Source of the DNA: Castanea sativa
Taxonomy: Eukaryota; Streptophyta; Magnoliopsida; Fagales; Fagaceae
Direction: 5' to 3'
Length of the DNA stretch: 64,000 bases
Assembly: GCF_040712315.1 (NCBI RefSeq)
Contig: NC_134021.1
Coordinates: 30,787,501-30,851,500 of the forward strand
The notes beneath the pieces were generated by a model that was not told the DNA's origin, made no database searches, and saw nothing but the letters and a program-made list of their open reading frames with translations. The position numbers were made by a program, and so were the translations under genes. This document shows, piece after piece, positions 48,780 through 58,300 of this stretch (the first letter of the stretch is position 1; the number at the start of each line of letters is the position of its first letter).

Positions 48780-49346
48780 CATTCAACTAGGGCTGTTCAC
48801 GGGTCAAGCTGGGTCGGTTTTGGACCCAACCCGCCGCACGTCGGGTGGAAGGTAGATGGACCCAAAACCGACCACCGGCGTCAATCGGTCGAGTCAATTT
48901 TAGGTTCGGGTGATGCTAGGGTCGTTTCGGTCGGTGGAGAGAGTCGCCAGATCTTGCAAACGTCGCCGAAATTTGCAAGAACTCACTCCATTTGCACCGA
49001 CAATCGTCAAAATCAGCTTGGATCTCCTCGAATCTCGCCGAATCTCACCAAATATGGTCGAGATCTTGCTAGATCTCACCAAATATGGTTGTTATCTTGC
49101 TGGATCTCCTTGAATCTGAGCTTGATCTTCCCAGAGTTGGCCGGATTTGTATATATCATCGGTTGGGTTGGGTGACTCAGGTTTTGGAGAAGAAAACCCG
49201 CTACTCGACCCTCCGACGTCGGGTCTTGGGCTTGAAAACCGGTCATCGACTGACGGGACCATCAGTTTGGGCTAAAATTGGGTGGGGATTGGGTGAGTTC
49301 TTCGAGCTGGCGGGTCTGATTCGGTTTGGACACCCCTACATTCAAC
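48780..49346. mobile_element. hAT-like non-autonomous element, 551 bp
   Basis: The element at 48788-49338 starts TAGGGCTGTTCA and ends with the inverse of TAGGGGTGTCCA, flanked by the exact 8-bp duplication CATTCAAC (48780-48787 and 49339-49346). Removing it with one copy of the duplication restores a normal ~132-bp unit. Subterminal regions repeat GGGTCGG/CCCAACCC motifs. The central part repeats TCTCGCCGAATCTCACC-like segments about 20-30 bp long. Open frames here are not genes. Confidence 0.87.
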
Positions 49347-49480
49347 AAACACCATTACTATATGAATTTACATAATTTGTAAGTTTAAGGTAAGCAATTT
49401 TTCGATGAACATACACAATTTTGCACCTTCAACGAATGCAATTTTTAGAATAGTCTTTATATTCAACATATACAATATTT

Positions 49481-49757
49481 CAATGAATTTTTTTTAATTT
49501 TTTAAAAATAAATAGTAAATAGTACACGAAACCTTTGACAAACCCGACTATAGATTCTCTCTTAAACACAAAAACAGACCTCCTTTGGAAAAAGATTGAA
49601 AACCCTGAACAACTACATGCATAAACTCCTAAAGTTCCAATTACTTCCTTCGTTCTCACTCCAGTTTCTATCTCTAAGCCTTGAGGTATGCTTGTTTTCC
49701 TATTTCTCTTTTTTATGATTTTAAGTTTTTAGTTTTCAGTTTTCTCAGTTTGATGGT
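49481..49757. other. Unassigned insert between repeat blocks
   Basis: This stretch does not match the ~132-bp unit. I saw no transposon ends or coding sequence in it. Confidence 0.35.
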
Positions 49758-50013
49758 TGTTGATGCCCACTTTTGGCAAAAGGGTTTAATGGCAAAAGAA
49801 GCTCAACAATATGAAAAAGATAAAGAAGGAAAATGGTAAAATAAAGAACATTGGGCCAGAATGGCAGGAATAATGGTCAATAGGCCCACAAAAACAATAA
49901 GTGGCCAGGGGAGAAAGCAAATGGGTCAAGGAAACCCAAGGAATGAAGTAGTAAAGCCATGAGAAATTTAAGAGATGGAGAGAAAGTAAAAATGGGCCAA
50001 GGAAGCCCAAGAA
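49758..50013 (+). mobile_element. Truncated copy of the 8130-10153 LTR
   Basis: Beginning with TGTTGATGCCCACTTTTGGC, this segment follows the first about 270 bp of the LTR at 8130 (shared GAAGC..AACAATATG, GAATGGCAGG.AT.ATGG, GGGCC.AGGAAGCCCA). It stops abruptly where the tandem repeat resumes. It is a 5' LTR end without the rest. Confidence 0.75.
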
Positions 50014-51077
50014 AGTTTTTTTTCAAAGAATGTTGAATATTCCGCACATTCAATACTATTACTCAAAGAATTTACATAATTTTACATGTTCAAAGTATGC
50101 AATTTTTTGAAGAACAGTCAAATTTCTACACAATCAATGTATAGATTTTTTTAAAGAATGTTGAAAATTCTATACATTCGACGAACACCATTGCTTAAAG
50201 AATTTACATAATTTTGAATGTTCAAAGTACACAATTTTTTGATGGGCATACACAATTCTACACCTCCAATGAACGCAACTTTTAGATATTGTTTCTTATA
50301 TTCAACATACACAATATTTCAACAAATGTAAAAAAAAATCTATAGATTCAACATACACAATTTTTCAAAGAATGTTTAAAATCCTGTACTTTCAAGGGAC
50401 ACTAGTACTCAAATAATTTACATAATGTTGTACTTTCAAATTACAAAGTTTTTTGAAGAATGCTCAAAATTTTGCATGTTCAACATACAAAATTTTCCAA
50501 GGATTGTTGAAAATTAACAGTATATAACGAACACTATTACTCCAAATAATTTACATAATTTTATATATTCAAAGTACGCAATTTTTTTGAAAAATGTACA
50601 AATTTTTTCAAAGAATATTTAAAATTCTGCGCATTCAACGAACACAATTACTCAAAGAATTTACTTAATTTTATACGTTAAAAGTACACAATTTCTTGAA
50701 GAACGTACACAATTCTGCACTTCAATGTACACATTTTAAAAAAATGTTGAAAACTATGCGTATTTGATGAACTCTATTACTCAGGGCATTTACATATTTT
50801 TGTGTGTTTAAAATACGTAATTTTTTTGAAGAATGTACAAAAATTATGCACATTCAACGTACACAATTTTTTAAAGAATTTTGAAAATTTTGCGCACTCA
50901 ACAAACATCATGACTTAAAGATTTTACATAATTTTGTACATTAGAAGCACGTAATTTACGAAGAATGTACACAATTCTGCATGATGAAAATACACAATTT
51001 TTCAAAAAAATGTTGAAAATTCTACGTATATAATGCACTTTATTACTCAAAGAATTTACATAATTTTATACATTTAA

Positions 51078-51638
51078 GGCGAAAAACTCATTTTAGTCCC
51101 TACATTTTCACGCGATTTTTACTTTGGTCCCTAACTTTTTTTTCCACCGATTTTAATCCCTATCTTGAAAAACGCCTTTCGTTTTAGTCCCTAACGTTAC
51201 ATTAGAGACGGAACCTGCTAAGCTGGCAAACGGAAAAAATAAAAAATATTAAAATAATCCTCCCTGAGTCCACGTGGCTTTCCCGCCCTTCAGTTAGTCA
51301 CGTGGCACTCAAATCCCAAAGCAACTAACATAAAACTAATAAAAAAAAATAAAACTAATAAATAAAAAACCCGAATCACCATATATGTGCAAAAACATAC
51401 CCAAAAGCTTACCCTAACCTTGCTCAAGTCACACCAAATCCCCAAATCAGCAAGCAGCTCCGTGTAGTGTAGTAGCTCCGTGTACAGTAGCAGCTCCGTG
51501 TACAATTCCATGATTGTAGCAGATCCGTGTACAGTAGCAGCTCCGTGTACAGCTCCATGATTGTAGCAGCTCCTTGATTGTGAAGGTTCTATCTCTCTCT
51601 TGTTGTGTCCCACTCACACACACACACACACACACACA

Positions 51639-51678
<40 letters not shown>

Positions 51679-51692
51679 TGAATGCTAAGTGC
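51078..51692. repeat. Left terminal inverted repeat of the 3.29-kb MULE
   Basis: Inverse of 53868-54367 with high identity through landmarks TTTAGTCCCTACATTTTCAC, CCTCCCTGAGTCCACGTGG and ATATGTGCAAAAACATACCC. It holds the expanded CTCCGTGTACAG repeat and the (CA)n(CT)n tract at 51611-51674. Confidence 0.92.
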
Positions 51693-52197
51693 TAGGTAAT
51701 CGGTTTGGGTCTTAATCTCAGCTTTTGGGTTTTAAGGATTTGGGAATTTTGAGATGTTGTGTTTTGTTCTTGCTATCTCTATTTCTCTTTCTCACTCTCT
51801 CTCTCTCTCTCTTCCTGTCTCCCTTTATAGCTTTTGTAGTGGACATAATATTCACTATGATAGTGGAATATTTTTGGGATTTGCATTTGTTTGGCTGTTG
51901 TGTGTTACTTCTGTTTATAGCTTTTGGTATTTGCAGCTGTGTTTGTTTTACTTTTGTTTATCAGGGGCCACAATATTGACTGTGATAAACAATGGAATAT
52001 TTTTGTTGGTATTTGTTTGTCTATTTTTCTATATTGTGTCTTGCTTTTCGAGATGTGGTTGGGTCCATGTGTTCCCTTTGTCTGTATTGTATGTTTTTTA
52101 ATTTGTTTATTAGTTTATTAGCCTAACAAAGTGTTATTAATTTTAGAAAATGGATATTTGTTTTAAGTTTGTTTTCTTTCCGTGACTTGCATGCAGG

Positions 52198-52851
52198 ATG
52201 GGTGAGTGTTTTACTCTGCTTGTCCACCATGGTGGGCATTTTACATGGAACCCTCAAGCTTATGTGGGAGGAACAGTTGATATAGTGAAAAACTATGATC
52301 TAGATAAGTGGTCAAAAGTAGAGATCGAGAGTATCTGTAGGGATTTTGGGTACACTGCAGTGGATATGTTATGGTTTAAAATGCCTAGTGTGAGCCTAGA
52401 GCAGGCACATTTCCATGAGGTGGTTGATGATGATGCTGCTGTGTTCATGGCTGACTTGGTGAAGGGATATGGAGACATTCATGCCTTTGTGCAGCATCCA
52501 GTGAATGAACCAGTTGAGTTACTAGTGGAGGATTTAGCGCCCTTAGCTGTTAGACCACCTGGTAGAGAACCAGAAGGGGTAAATGCCTTAGAGGTTTTTG
52601 GTGGTGCTCAACAAAATGAAGATGTGGTTTATTGTGTTAGCAGTGACTGTGAGCTTCAGAGTGATTACTTTTATGAGTATGCTGAGTTTGAAGAGGATAA
52701 AGATAATGAGGATGATGGTGGAGAGTATAGACCTAATTTTTCACAATTTGGAGGCCATGATAATGATGAAACTACTAATGTTGACCATGGTGAGCCACAT
52801 GAAGCAGATGTTGAGCAGATGACCAGCCTTTTTATGGCATTTTTACACTAA
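52198..52851 (+). CDS. MULE-encoded PB1-like domain protein (N-terminal part of a transposase)
   Basis: This 217-codon ORF starts at an ATG that follows a good intron acceptor (TTGCATGCAG|G). Residues 1-105 show the PB1-like domain found at the start of many plant MuDR transposases: FTLLVHHGGHF near the N-terminus, YVGGTVDIV, then DLDKWSKVEIE and a GDIHAFVQHP end. Residues 130-215 are a Glu/Asp-rich acidic linker (EFEEDKDNEDDGG), also typical. The ORF stops at TAA 52849-52851, exactly where the transposase DNA-binding domain would be expected, so it is a deletion product. The frame is intact, and it may still be transcribed from the left inverted repeat. Confidence 0.8.
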   Translation: MGECFTLLVHHGGHFTWNPQAYVGGTVDIVKNYDLDKWSKVEIESICRDFGYTAVDMLWFKMPSVSLEQAHFHEVVDDDAAVFMADLVKGYGDIHAFVQHPVNEPVELLVEDLAPLAVRPPGREPEGVNALEVFGGAQQNEDVVYCVSSDCELQSDYFYEYAEFEEDKDNEDDGGEYRPNFSQFGGHDNDETTNVDHGEPHEADVEQMTSLFMAFLH

Positions 52852-52854
52852 TTC

Positions 52855-53881
52855 CTACCCACCTAATGACCCATTTTCCCCCCCACCTATTTGGCCAACC
52901 AAAAGAAGTATCAAGCAGAGTAGCATCCCACTTATCACCAGAGATAGCCTCAAGCAGATGACCAGCCTCTTCTCTCTCTTCTTGTAGCCTACAATGTCAG
53001 CTTCAAGGGTTAAAATTTGTTGCCTCTGCTCCGGAATCAGCACCTTGCCATGCTCGCAGATTTCATAATCACGCCATTGAAATTAACACTTGTGTCCAAC
53101 CTGACACCCAGGAGCCAGATAAAACCCATTATATATTCAACCAAAATCATGAAAAACAACAACAAATAAGAACCCAATAATAGAATCCAACCCAGAAAAC
53201 TCAGACCCACTAAATTTTTTCAAGTTTAATCAGCTGGGATAAGAATTGAACAGATTTTCTAGTATTTTGCTTACCACTTATAATGAGTTAAAGAAAACCC
53301 CTTTTTATGCTTAAATATTAGACTCATCTCTTTCTTTCTTTCTTTTTTTTTTTTTTTTTTTCGATTTAGCTTTACCTAATCTTAAGTTTGTTAATTTTAA
53401 CATATTTGCCAATGAGCTTTGGCTTATGGAACTTCGTTTTCTCCAAGTATGGGGCAACAATGATGCCGTGGGGTCTAACCCAACTGGTTACATGTGTAAT
53501 TAATAGAGAAGGAAAAATATTCATTTCAAAAGCGCAAACATGACTCCACACATGAAAAATGTTATAAAGCCCACAAAGAGTTCCTCTTTCTAACTCTGTT
53601 TTTTTCCCCACCCAGAAAATCAATAGAAATTTAAAAAGTGTACAAAGAGATAGAGTATCATATCGATACTAACTTACCCAGTAATTTGGACACCCCTAGA
53701 ACCTTCTTCCAGGGTTGTCCCGTGTCCACGAAACAACCAAAACAGGTTTCTCAAAGCAGAAGCATTGGGTTGGGCCCCTTTTCCTCAAGCTTCCACTGGA
53801 TGACATCGAGCTTGATTCCATGAGAGTTAGTGTGAGTGAGGAGCTGAGTTGGGATTTCTGAATTTGATGGTTAGCATTCAT
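52855..53881 (-). pseudogene. GRF-type zinc-finger gene carried antisense in the MULE
   Basis: There are two exons on the minus strand. Exon 1 (53881-53678) has a Ser-rich start, then CFCFEKPVLVVSWTRDNPGR and RF, a stop (TAG, 53698-53696), then GCPNYW at the donor TGG|GTAAGT. Exon 2 (53100-52855), after GTGTCAG|, has VGHKC, a stop (TAA, 53085-53083), FQWRD, a coiled segment (LTLEADIVGYKKREKR) and a hydrophobic C-terminal segment (LSLVISGMLLCLILLL). The order CxC ... NPGRRF-x-GC ... C-x-F-x-W is the GRF zinc finger, and a membrane-like C-terminal helix is usual in plant GRF proteins. Two premature stops, each inside the finger, disable it. Its start codon lies at the inner edge of the right inverted repeat, suggesting that the TIR served as promoter. 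Confidence 0.82.
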
Positions 53882-53910
53882 ACGAGAGAGAGAGAGAGAG
53901 AGTGTGAGAC

Positions 53911-53947
<37 letters not shown>

Positions 53948-54367
53948 TAGAACCTTACTGTGATCACGGAGTTGCTATTGTACACGGAGTTGCTATACTA
54001 CACGAGTTGGTTGCTGATTTGGGGATTTGGTGTGACTTGAGCGAGGTTAGGGTAAGCTTCTGGGTATGTTTTTGCACATATATGGTGATTTGGGTTTTTT
54101 ATTTATTAGTTTTATGTTAGTTGCTTTGGGATTTGAGTGCCACGTGACTAACTGGAGGGCGGGAAAGCCACGTGGACTCAGGGAGGATTATTTTAATATT
54201 TTTCATTTTTTCCGTTTGCCAGCTCAGCAAGTTCTGTCTCTGATGTAACGTCAAAAACTAAAACGAAAGGTGTTTTTCAGGATAAAGACTAAAATTGGTG
54301 GAAAAAAAAGTTAGGGACCAAAGTAGAAATTGCGTGAAAATGTAGGGACTAAAATGGATTTTTCGCC
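53868..54367. repeat. Right terminal inverted repeat of the 3.29-kb MULE
   Basis: Inverse of 51078-51692. It lacks most copies of the CTCCGTGTACAG unit and has a GA tract (53884-53940) where the left arm has CA/CT. Confidence 0.92.
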
Positions 54368-55200
54368 TACATTTAAAGAATGCTATTTTTCAAAAACTCT
54401 CAAAATTCCACAAAATCAATGCACACAAGTTTTAAAAGAAGTTTGAAAATTATGCGCATTCAATGAACGCTATTATTCAAAGAATTTATATAAATTTTAA
54501 CATTTAAAGTACACAATTTTTCAAAAAATGTACACAATTCTGCACGTTCAACGAGCATAGTTACTAAAAGACTAAACTGTTCCATATATTCAACATTCAC
54601 AATAATTCAACAAATGTTCAAAAATCTATAGATTCAATACACAATTTTTGAAAGAATGTTTAAAATTATACACATCCAAGGAACACTAGTAATCAAATAA
54701 TTTACATAATGTTGTACTTTTGAAGTAAGCAATTTTTTGAAGAACGCTCAAAATTCCGGATGTTCAACATGCAAAACTTTTCTATGAATGTTGAATATTC
54801 CGCTCATTGAACGAAATACTACTACCCAAGGAATTCACAAAATTTTGTACGTTCGAAGTATGCATTTTTTGAAGAACGGTCAAATTTCTGCAAGATTAAT
54901 GTACTCAAGTTTTTCAAAGAATGTTCAAAAATTATATGCATTCAACAAACTCCATTACTTAAAGAATTTACATAATTTTGTACTTTTGAAATATACAATT
55001 TTTCGATGAGTGTGCACAGTTCCACACCTTCAACGAATGCTATTTTTAGAAGAGTATGCACTCCTTATATTCAACATACACAATATTTCAATGAATGTAA
55101 AAAATCTATAGATTCAACATTCACAATTTTCCAGAGAATGTTTAAAATTATGAGCATTCAAGGAACACTAGTACTCAATAATTTACATTATAAATATATG
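54368..55200. repeat. ~132-bp AT-rich tandem repeat, locus 2 right part
   Basis: The array resumes at TACATTTAAAGAATG directly after the MULE and continues to about 55200 with the same landmarks (TACACAATTTTTC, CATTCAATGAACGCTATTA, TTTACATAATTTTGTAC). It ends about 145 bp from the stop codon of the membrane-protein gene. Confidence 0.85.
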
Positions 55201-55344
55201 AGAAATTTATTATAACTCTGTTCCAAAATATAAATTTTTTTGTTCCTCATCGAATTTATATTTTTGGTTGTGGCTCAGAAACTTCAGTTCAATTACCTGT
55301 TGCAAAAGGATCTACATTTGCATTATACTATTCCACATGTTCAA

Positions 55345-58300
55345 TTACATAGATGACTTAATAAACAATATCAGCCTAGGAAGATTTTCAAGAGCCAATG
55401 TGAATATTGCACCAAGCACAAAAATCAAAATGAAAGCTAAAATTATTTTTCCAATGTACACAGAACTGATTACTGGATTTGCAGTCCTCTCTACAGGATG
55501 TGAGCCATCAGTACCCTACAAAAAGTAAACAAATAATAAGTGCGTTAGCTAAGAGTGTGGAACATTCCAATGCCAGTTGTAGGAAGCAATCTTGGATGAA
55601 ATATTCTCGTAATTAACAAACAATGCAAAGGACTGCCAAAATAAAGAACAGAGGCAGATGTGTAAACAGTTATCTTCCTCCTTTTTTTTACATTTCTATA
55701 TGATTGTGCGCACATAAATTCTAAAGGACAATCAGAAAACAGGAGATTTGTGTTCCAGTTAGTTATCTTCTTCTTTCTTCCCCTCCTCTTTTTTACATAT
55801 CTGTATGATCGTGCACACATGAATTCCAATGAAGAAATAACAATAAGAAAACAGGAGTTTTGTATAGTGAACAGAAATGACCCAGTCTTTCACAATGAAA
55901 TAAAAAATGTTGTTTTATACTAAATAAGGGACTATTGAGTGTGAAAATAAACTTCATATCAACTAAAATAGCCAATCTTGAACGCACACTTCATCATCTA
56001 GTATCAACAAATAAACATTTTTCGTTTTATTTCATCAAGAAGAAAATGCATGAGGTCAGCATTATATCTGCCAAAAGAAATATAACATGTTTGTCTAGAA
56101 TAAACACTTAAATCCATAAGGGCTTTTCTTGAATTCACAAGAAAAACTGTTGAATCCACCAGAAAAAGAAGAAAAAATCTATCTGAAATTTTATGAATTA
56201 ATATTCCTTGCTCAGGGGCTAGAATCACAAATTTATAATTCAAGTTCTAGCCCCTAGGGTGGTTAAGAAACCCTAAAAAACCATAATTCGTGTTAGGTGC
56301 AAAATTAGGCTAAAAAAGGAAACTTGTACCAAAATAAATAAATAGTTACTGCCTACCATATAAGCCATAAGGACTCAATATTGACTAAAATACTCTTAAA
56401 AACTCTATAAATAAGGAAATAAACTCTTACATTTCCCGATAGCTAGAGAGTTATGGAGTATGGTGTTTACACTTTTTAGGTTATCTTGGGTCATGCCCAA
56501 GGATGTAGTGGAGCTTCTAGCTAGCTGGCTAGGCAAGTTTAGTAAACATAGAAATGAGGTGATTTGGAACATGGTCCCTCATTGTCTATGTGGGGTATTT
56601 GAAGGGAGAGGAATACTAGGACCTTTGAAGGAACCAAAAGGTCCATTCAAGAATTGAAGATGTCTTTCTTCCAGATTTTGTTTGGGTGGACAAACACTTT
56701 GGGTGCTTTCCTTTTAATTCTTTGTCTCATTTACCTGAAAAATGTAGCCTTTTTAATTCTTAGTTCTGTCTTGTTCTCATGCCAACCTTAGTAGGTTTCT
56801 TGTGTGATTTGGCCTTTTTTATTAGTTAACTATCAATGAAGTTCTATTGCTTATATAAAAAAAAAAGGTAATCAACTCATATTTTTTAAAATTTCGAAAT
56901 TACCAAAAAGAAAAAAAAAAAAAAAAATTAAAGTGTATATTCTATCTTACATCCATAAGAGCATTCACATTGGTGGTGCTAAAAAACATTTTAGCACTCA
57001 AAACACTAAAAAACATGCTGCATTGGTGGCACTAAGGTTAAAAATTTTAGCACCCAAGCAAATAAACTGTCAAAGATGACAGCTTACTGTAACTACAAAG
57101 TTATAAAAAGAAAACAATTTTTTATTCTGTTTCTCTCTTCTTTCACCTTAAAATTTTTTTTACAGCATAATAATAAATGATTAAAAAGAGCAAATGAAGA
57201 CTAAGGGTCCGTTTGGATATAACTGAAAACTGAAAATACTGTAACAAAATAATTTTTAAATGTGTAAATAGTGCTGTGAGACTTATTTTTAGTAAAAAGT
57301 TACTGTACATTGCGCGCACAACGTGCGTACAGTGCGCGCACAGTAACTTTGTCCCCTAAAAGTCTGAAACGCGCAGGAAAAAGAAAAAAAAAAAAAAAGA
57401 AGGAAAGCAAACCCACCCTAACTAAGCATAGGTATTTACATAAGAGTTATAAATCTTCAAGCAATGTTTTCAGTTATCAGATAACAAAGACTTGGAGCTT
57501 TTTGACACAAGATATTGATTACTAAAAATTACAGAAGAGGATGAATACACTTATTTGAGAATATTAATAATAGAAAAGAAACAGAAGATGGTGAATAGCT
57601 GGGCAGAGAGTAAATCAATTGATCAGTCTGATGTGAATGTTCTTTTTGTGTTTTTGCGTGGACAAAGCTCTTAATCTTATGTAAATCATATTAGAAGCAG
57701 ATTTTTATTCTCTAAGTATGATTTTTGGTTTGTTTGGAGTTTTCTGGGTGATGCCAAAATCTGTAGTTGAGCTTCTAGCTTGCTGGCAAGGTTAATTTGG
57801 TCATCATCAAAATGGTCGTACATGGATGATTACCCCACATTGTTTAATGTGGTGCATTTGGAGGGAAAGAAATAGTAGAATTTTTTACTACCTTGAGAAA
57901 TCTTTCTTTCTTTTCTAGTTTTGATTTATTAGATTATGCAATTTTTGTAACTGATTGTTTCAACCTAGTATATTTCCTGTATTGATTGACTCCTTTTTTC
58001 TGATATATATAGTTTTATCATTAATAAAAAAAGTAATTACGTCTAAAAAGGATCCAAAAAAGAAGGCGACTTAGTGCAGAAATATTTGGTCACATGTGTA
58101 CTAGCTCTAATATGGGGCAGCAAGCAGGTTTTTCTGTTTGGGAATTGCAAGGAACAATCGGGAAAATGTATATACGGATAAAGAGAGACAAAATGTATTG
58201 AAAGTCAAATGAGAAGATGAAATTTGGTCAATGATTAAAGGTGTCAGATTTCTCTCAAAGGGGCAATTGGCTAGTCTCAGAACTTTATTTTTGCCTTCCT

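Larger units (their letters stand above)
46100..51077. repeat. ~132-bp AT-rich tandem repeat, locus 2 left part (with nested insertions)
   Basis: The same unit as at 32485 fills the gaps between inserted elements: 46120-46260, 46640-46985, 47629-47728, 48649-48787, 49339-49480 and 50014-51077. In the cleanest stretch the landmark AATTTACATAATTT recurs at 50069, 50201, 50415, 50548, 50658, 50787, 50921 and 51053, giving spacings mostly of 129-134 bp with shortened variants. Open frames in it are spurious. Confidence 0.88.
51069..54376. mobile_element. 3.29-kb MULE with ~0.5-kb TIRs, PB1-like ORF and GRF zinc-finger pseudogene
   Basis: The element at 51078-54367 is flanked by the exact 9-bp duplication TACATTTAA (51069-51077 and 54368-54376). 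The left end is GGCGAAAAACTCATTTTAGT and the inverted right end GGCGAAAAATCCATTTTAGT. The inverted repeats run about 600 bp on the left (to about 51692) and 500 bp on the right (from about 53868). The left arm is longer because an AGCAGCTCCGTGTACAGT-type unit is repeated (51455-51575). Each arm ends in a CA/CT or CT microsatellite followed by CGTATGAATGCTAA. Between the arms are a plus-strand PB1-like ORF (52198-52851) and a minus-strand GRF zinc-finger pseudogene (53881-52855). The transposase DNA-binding, DDE and SWIM regions are absent, so the element is non-autonomous. Confidence 0.92.

Noticed and set aside
48687..49375. 162-codon plus-strand ORF across the hAT element
   Set aside because: It spans the satellite-element boundary and consists of hAT terminal and internal repeats in an arbitrary frame.
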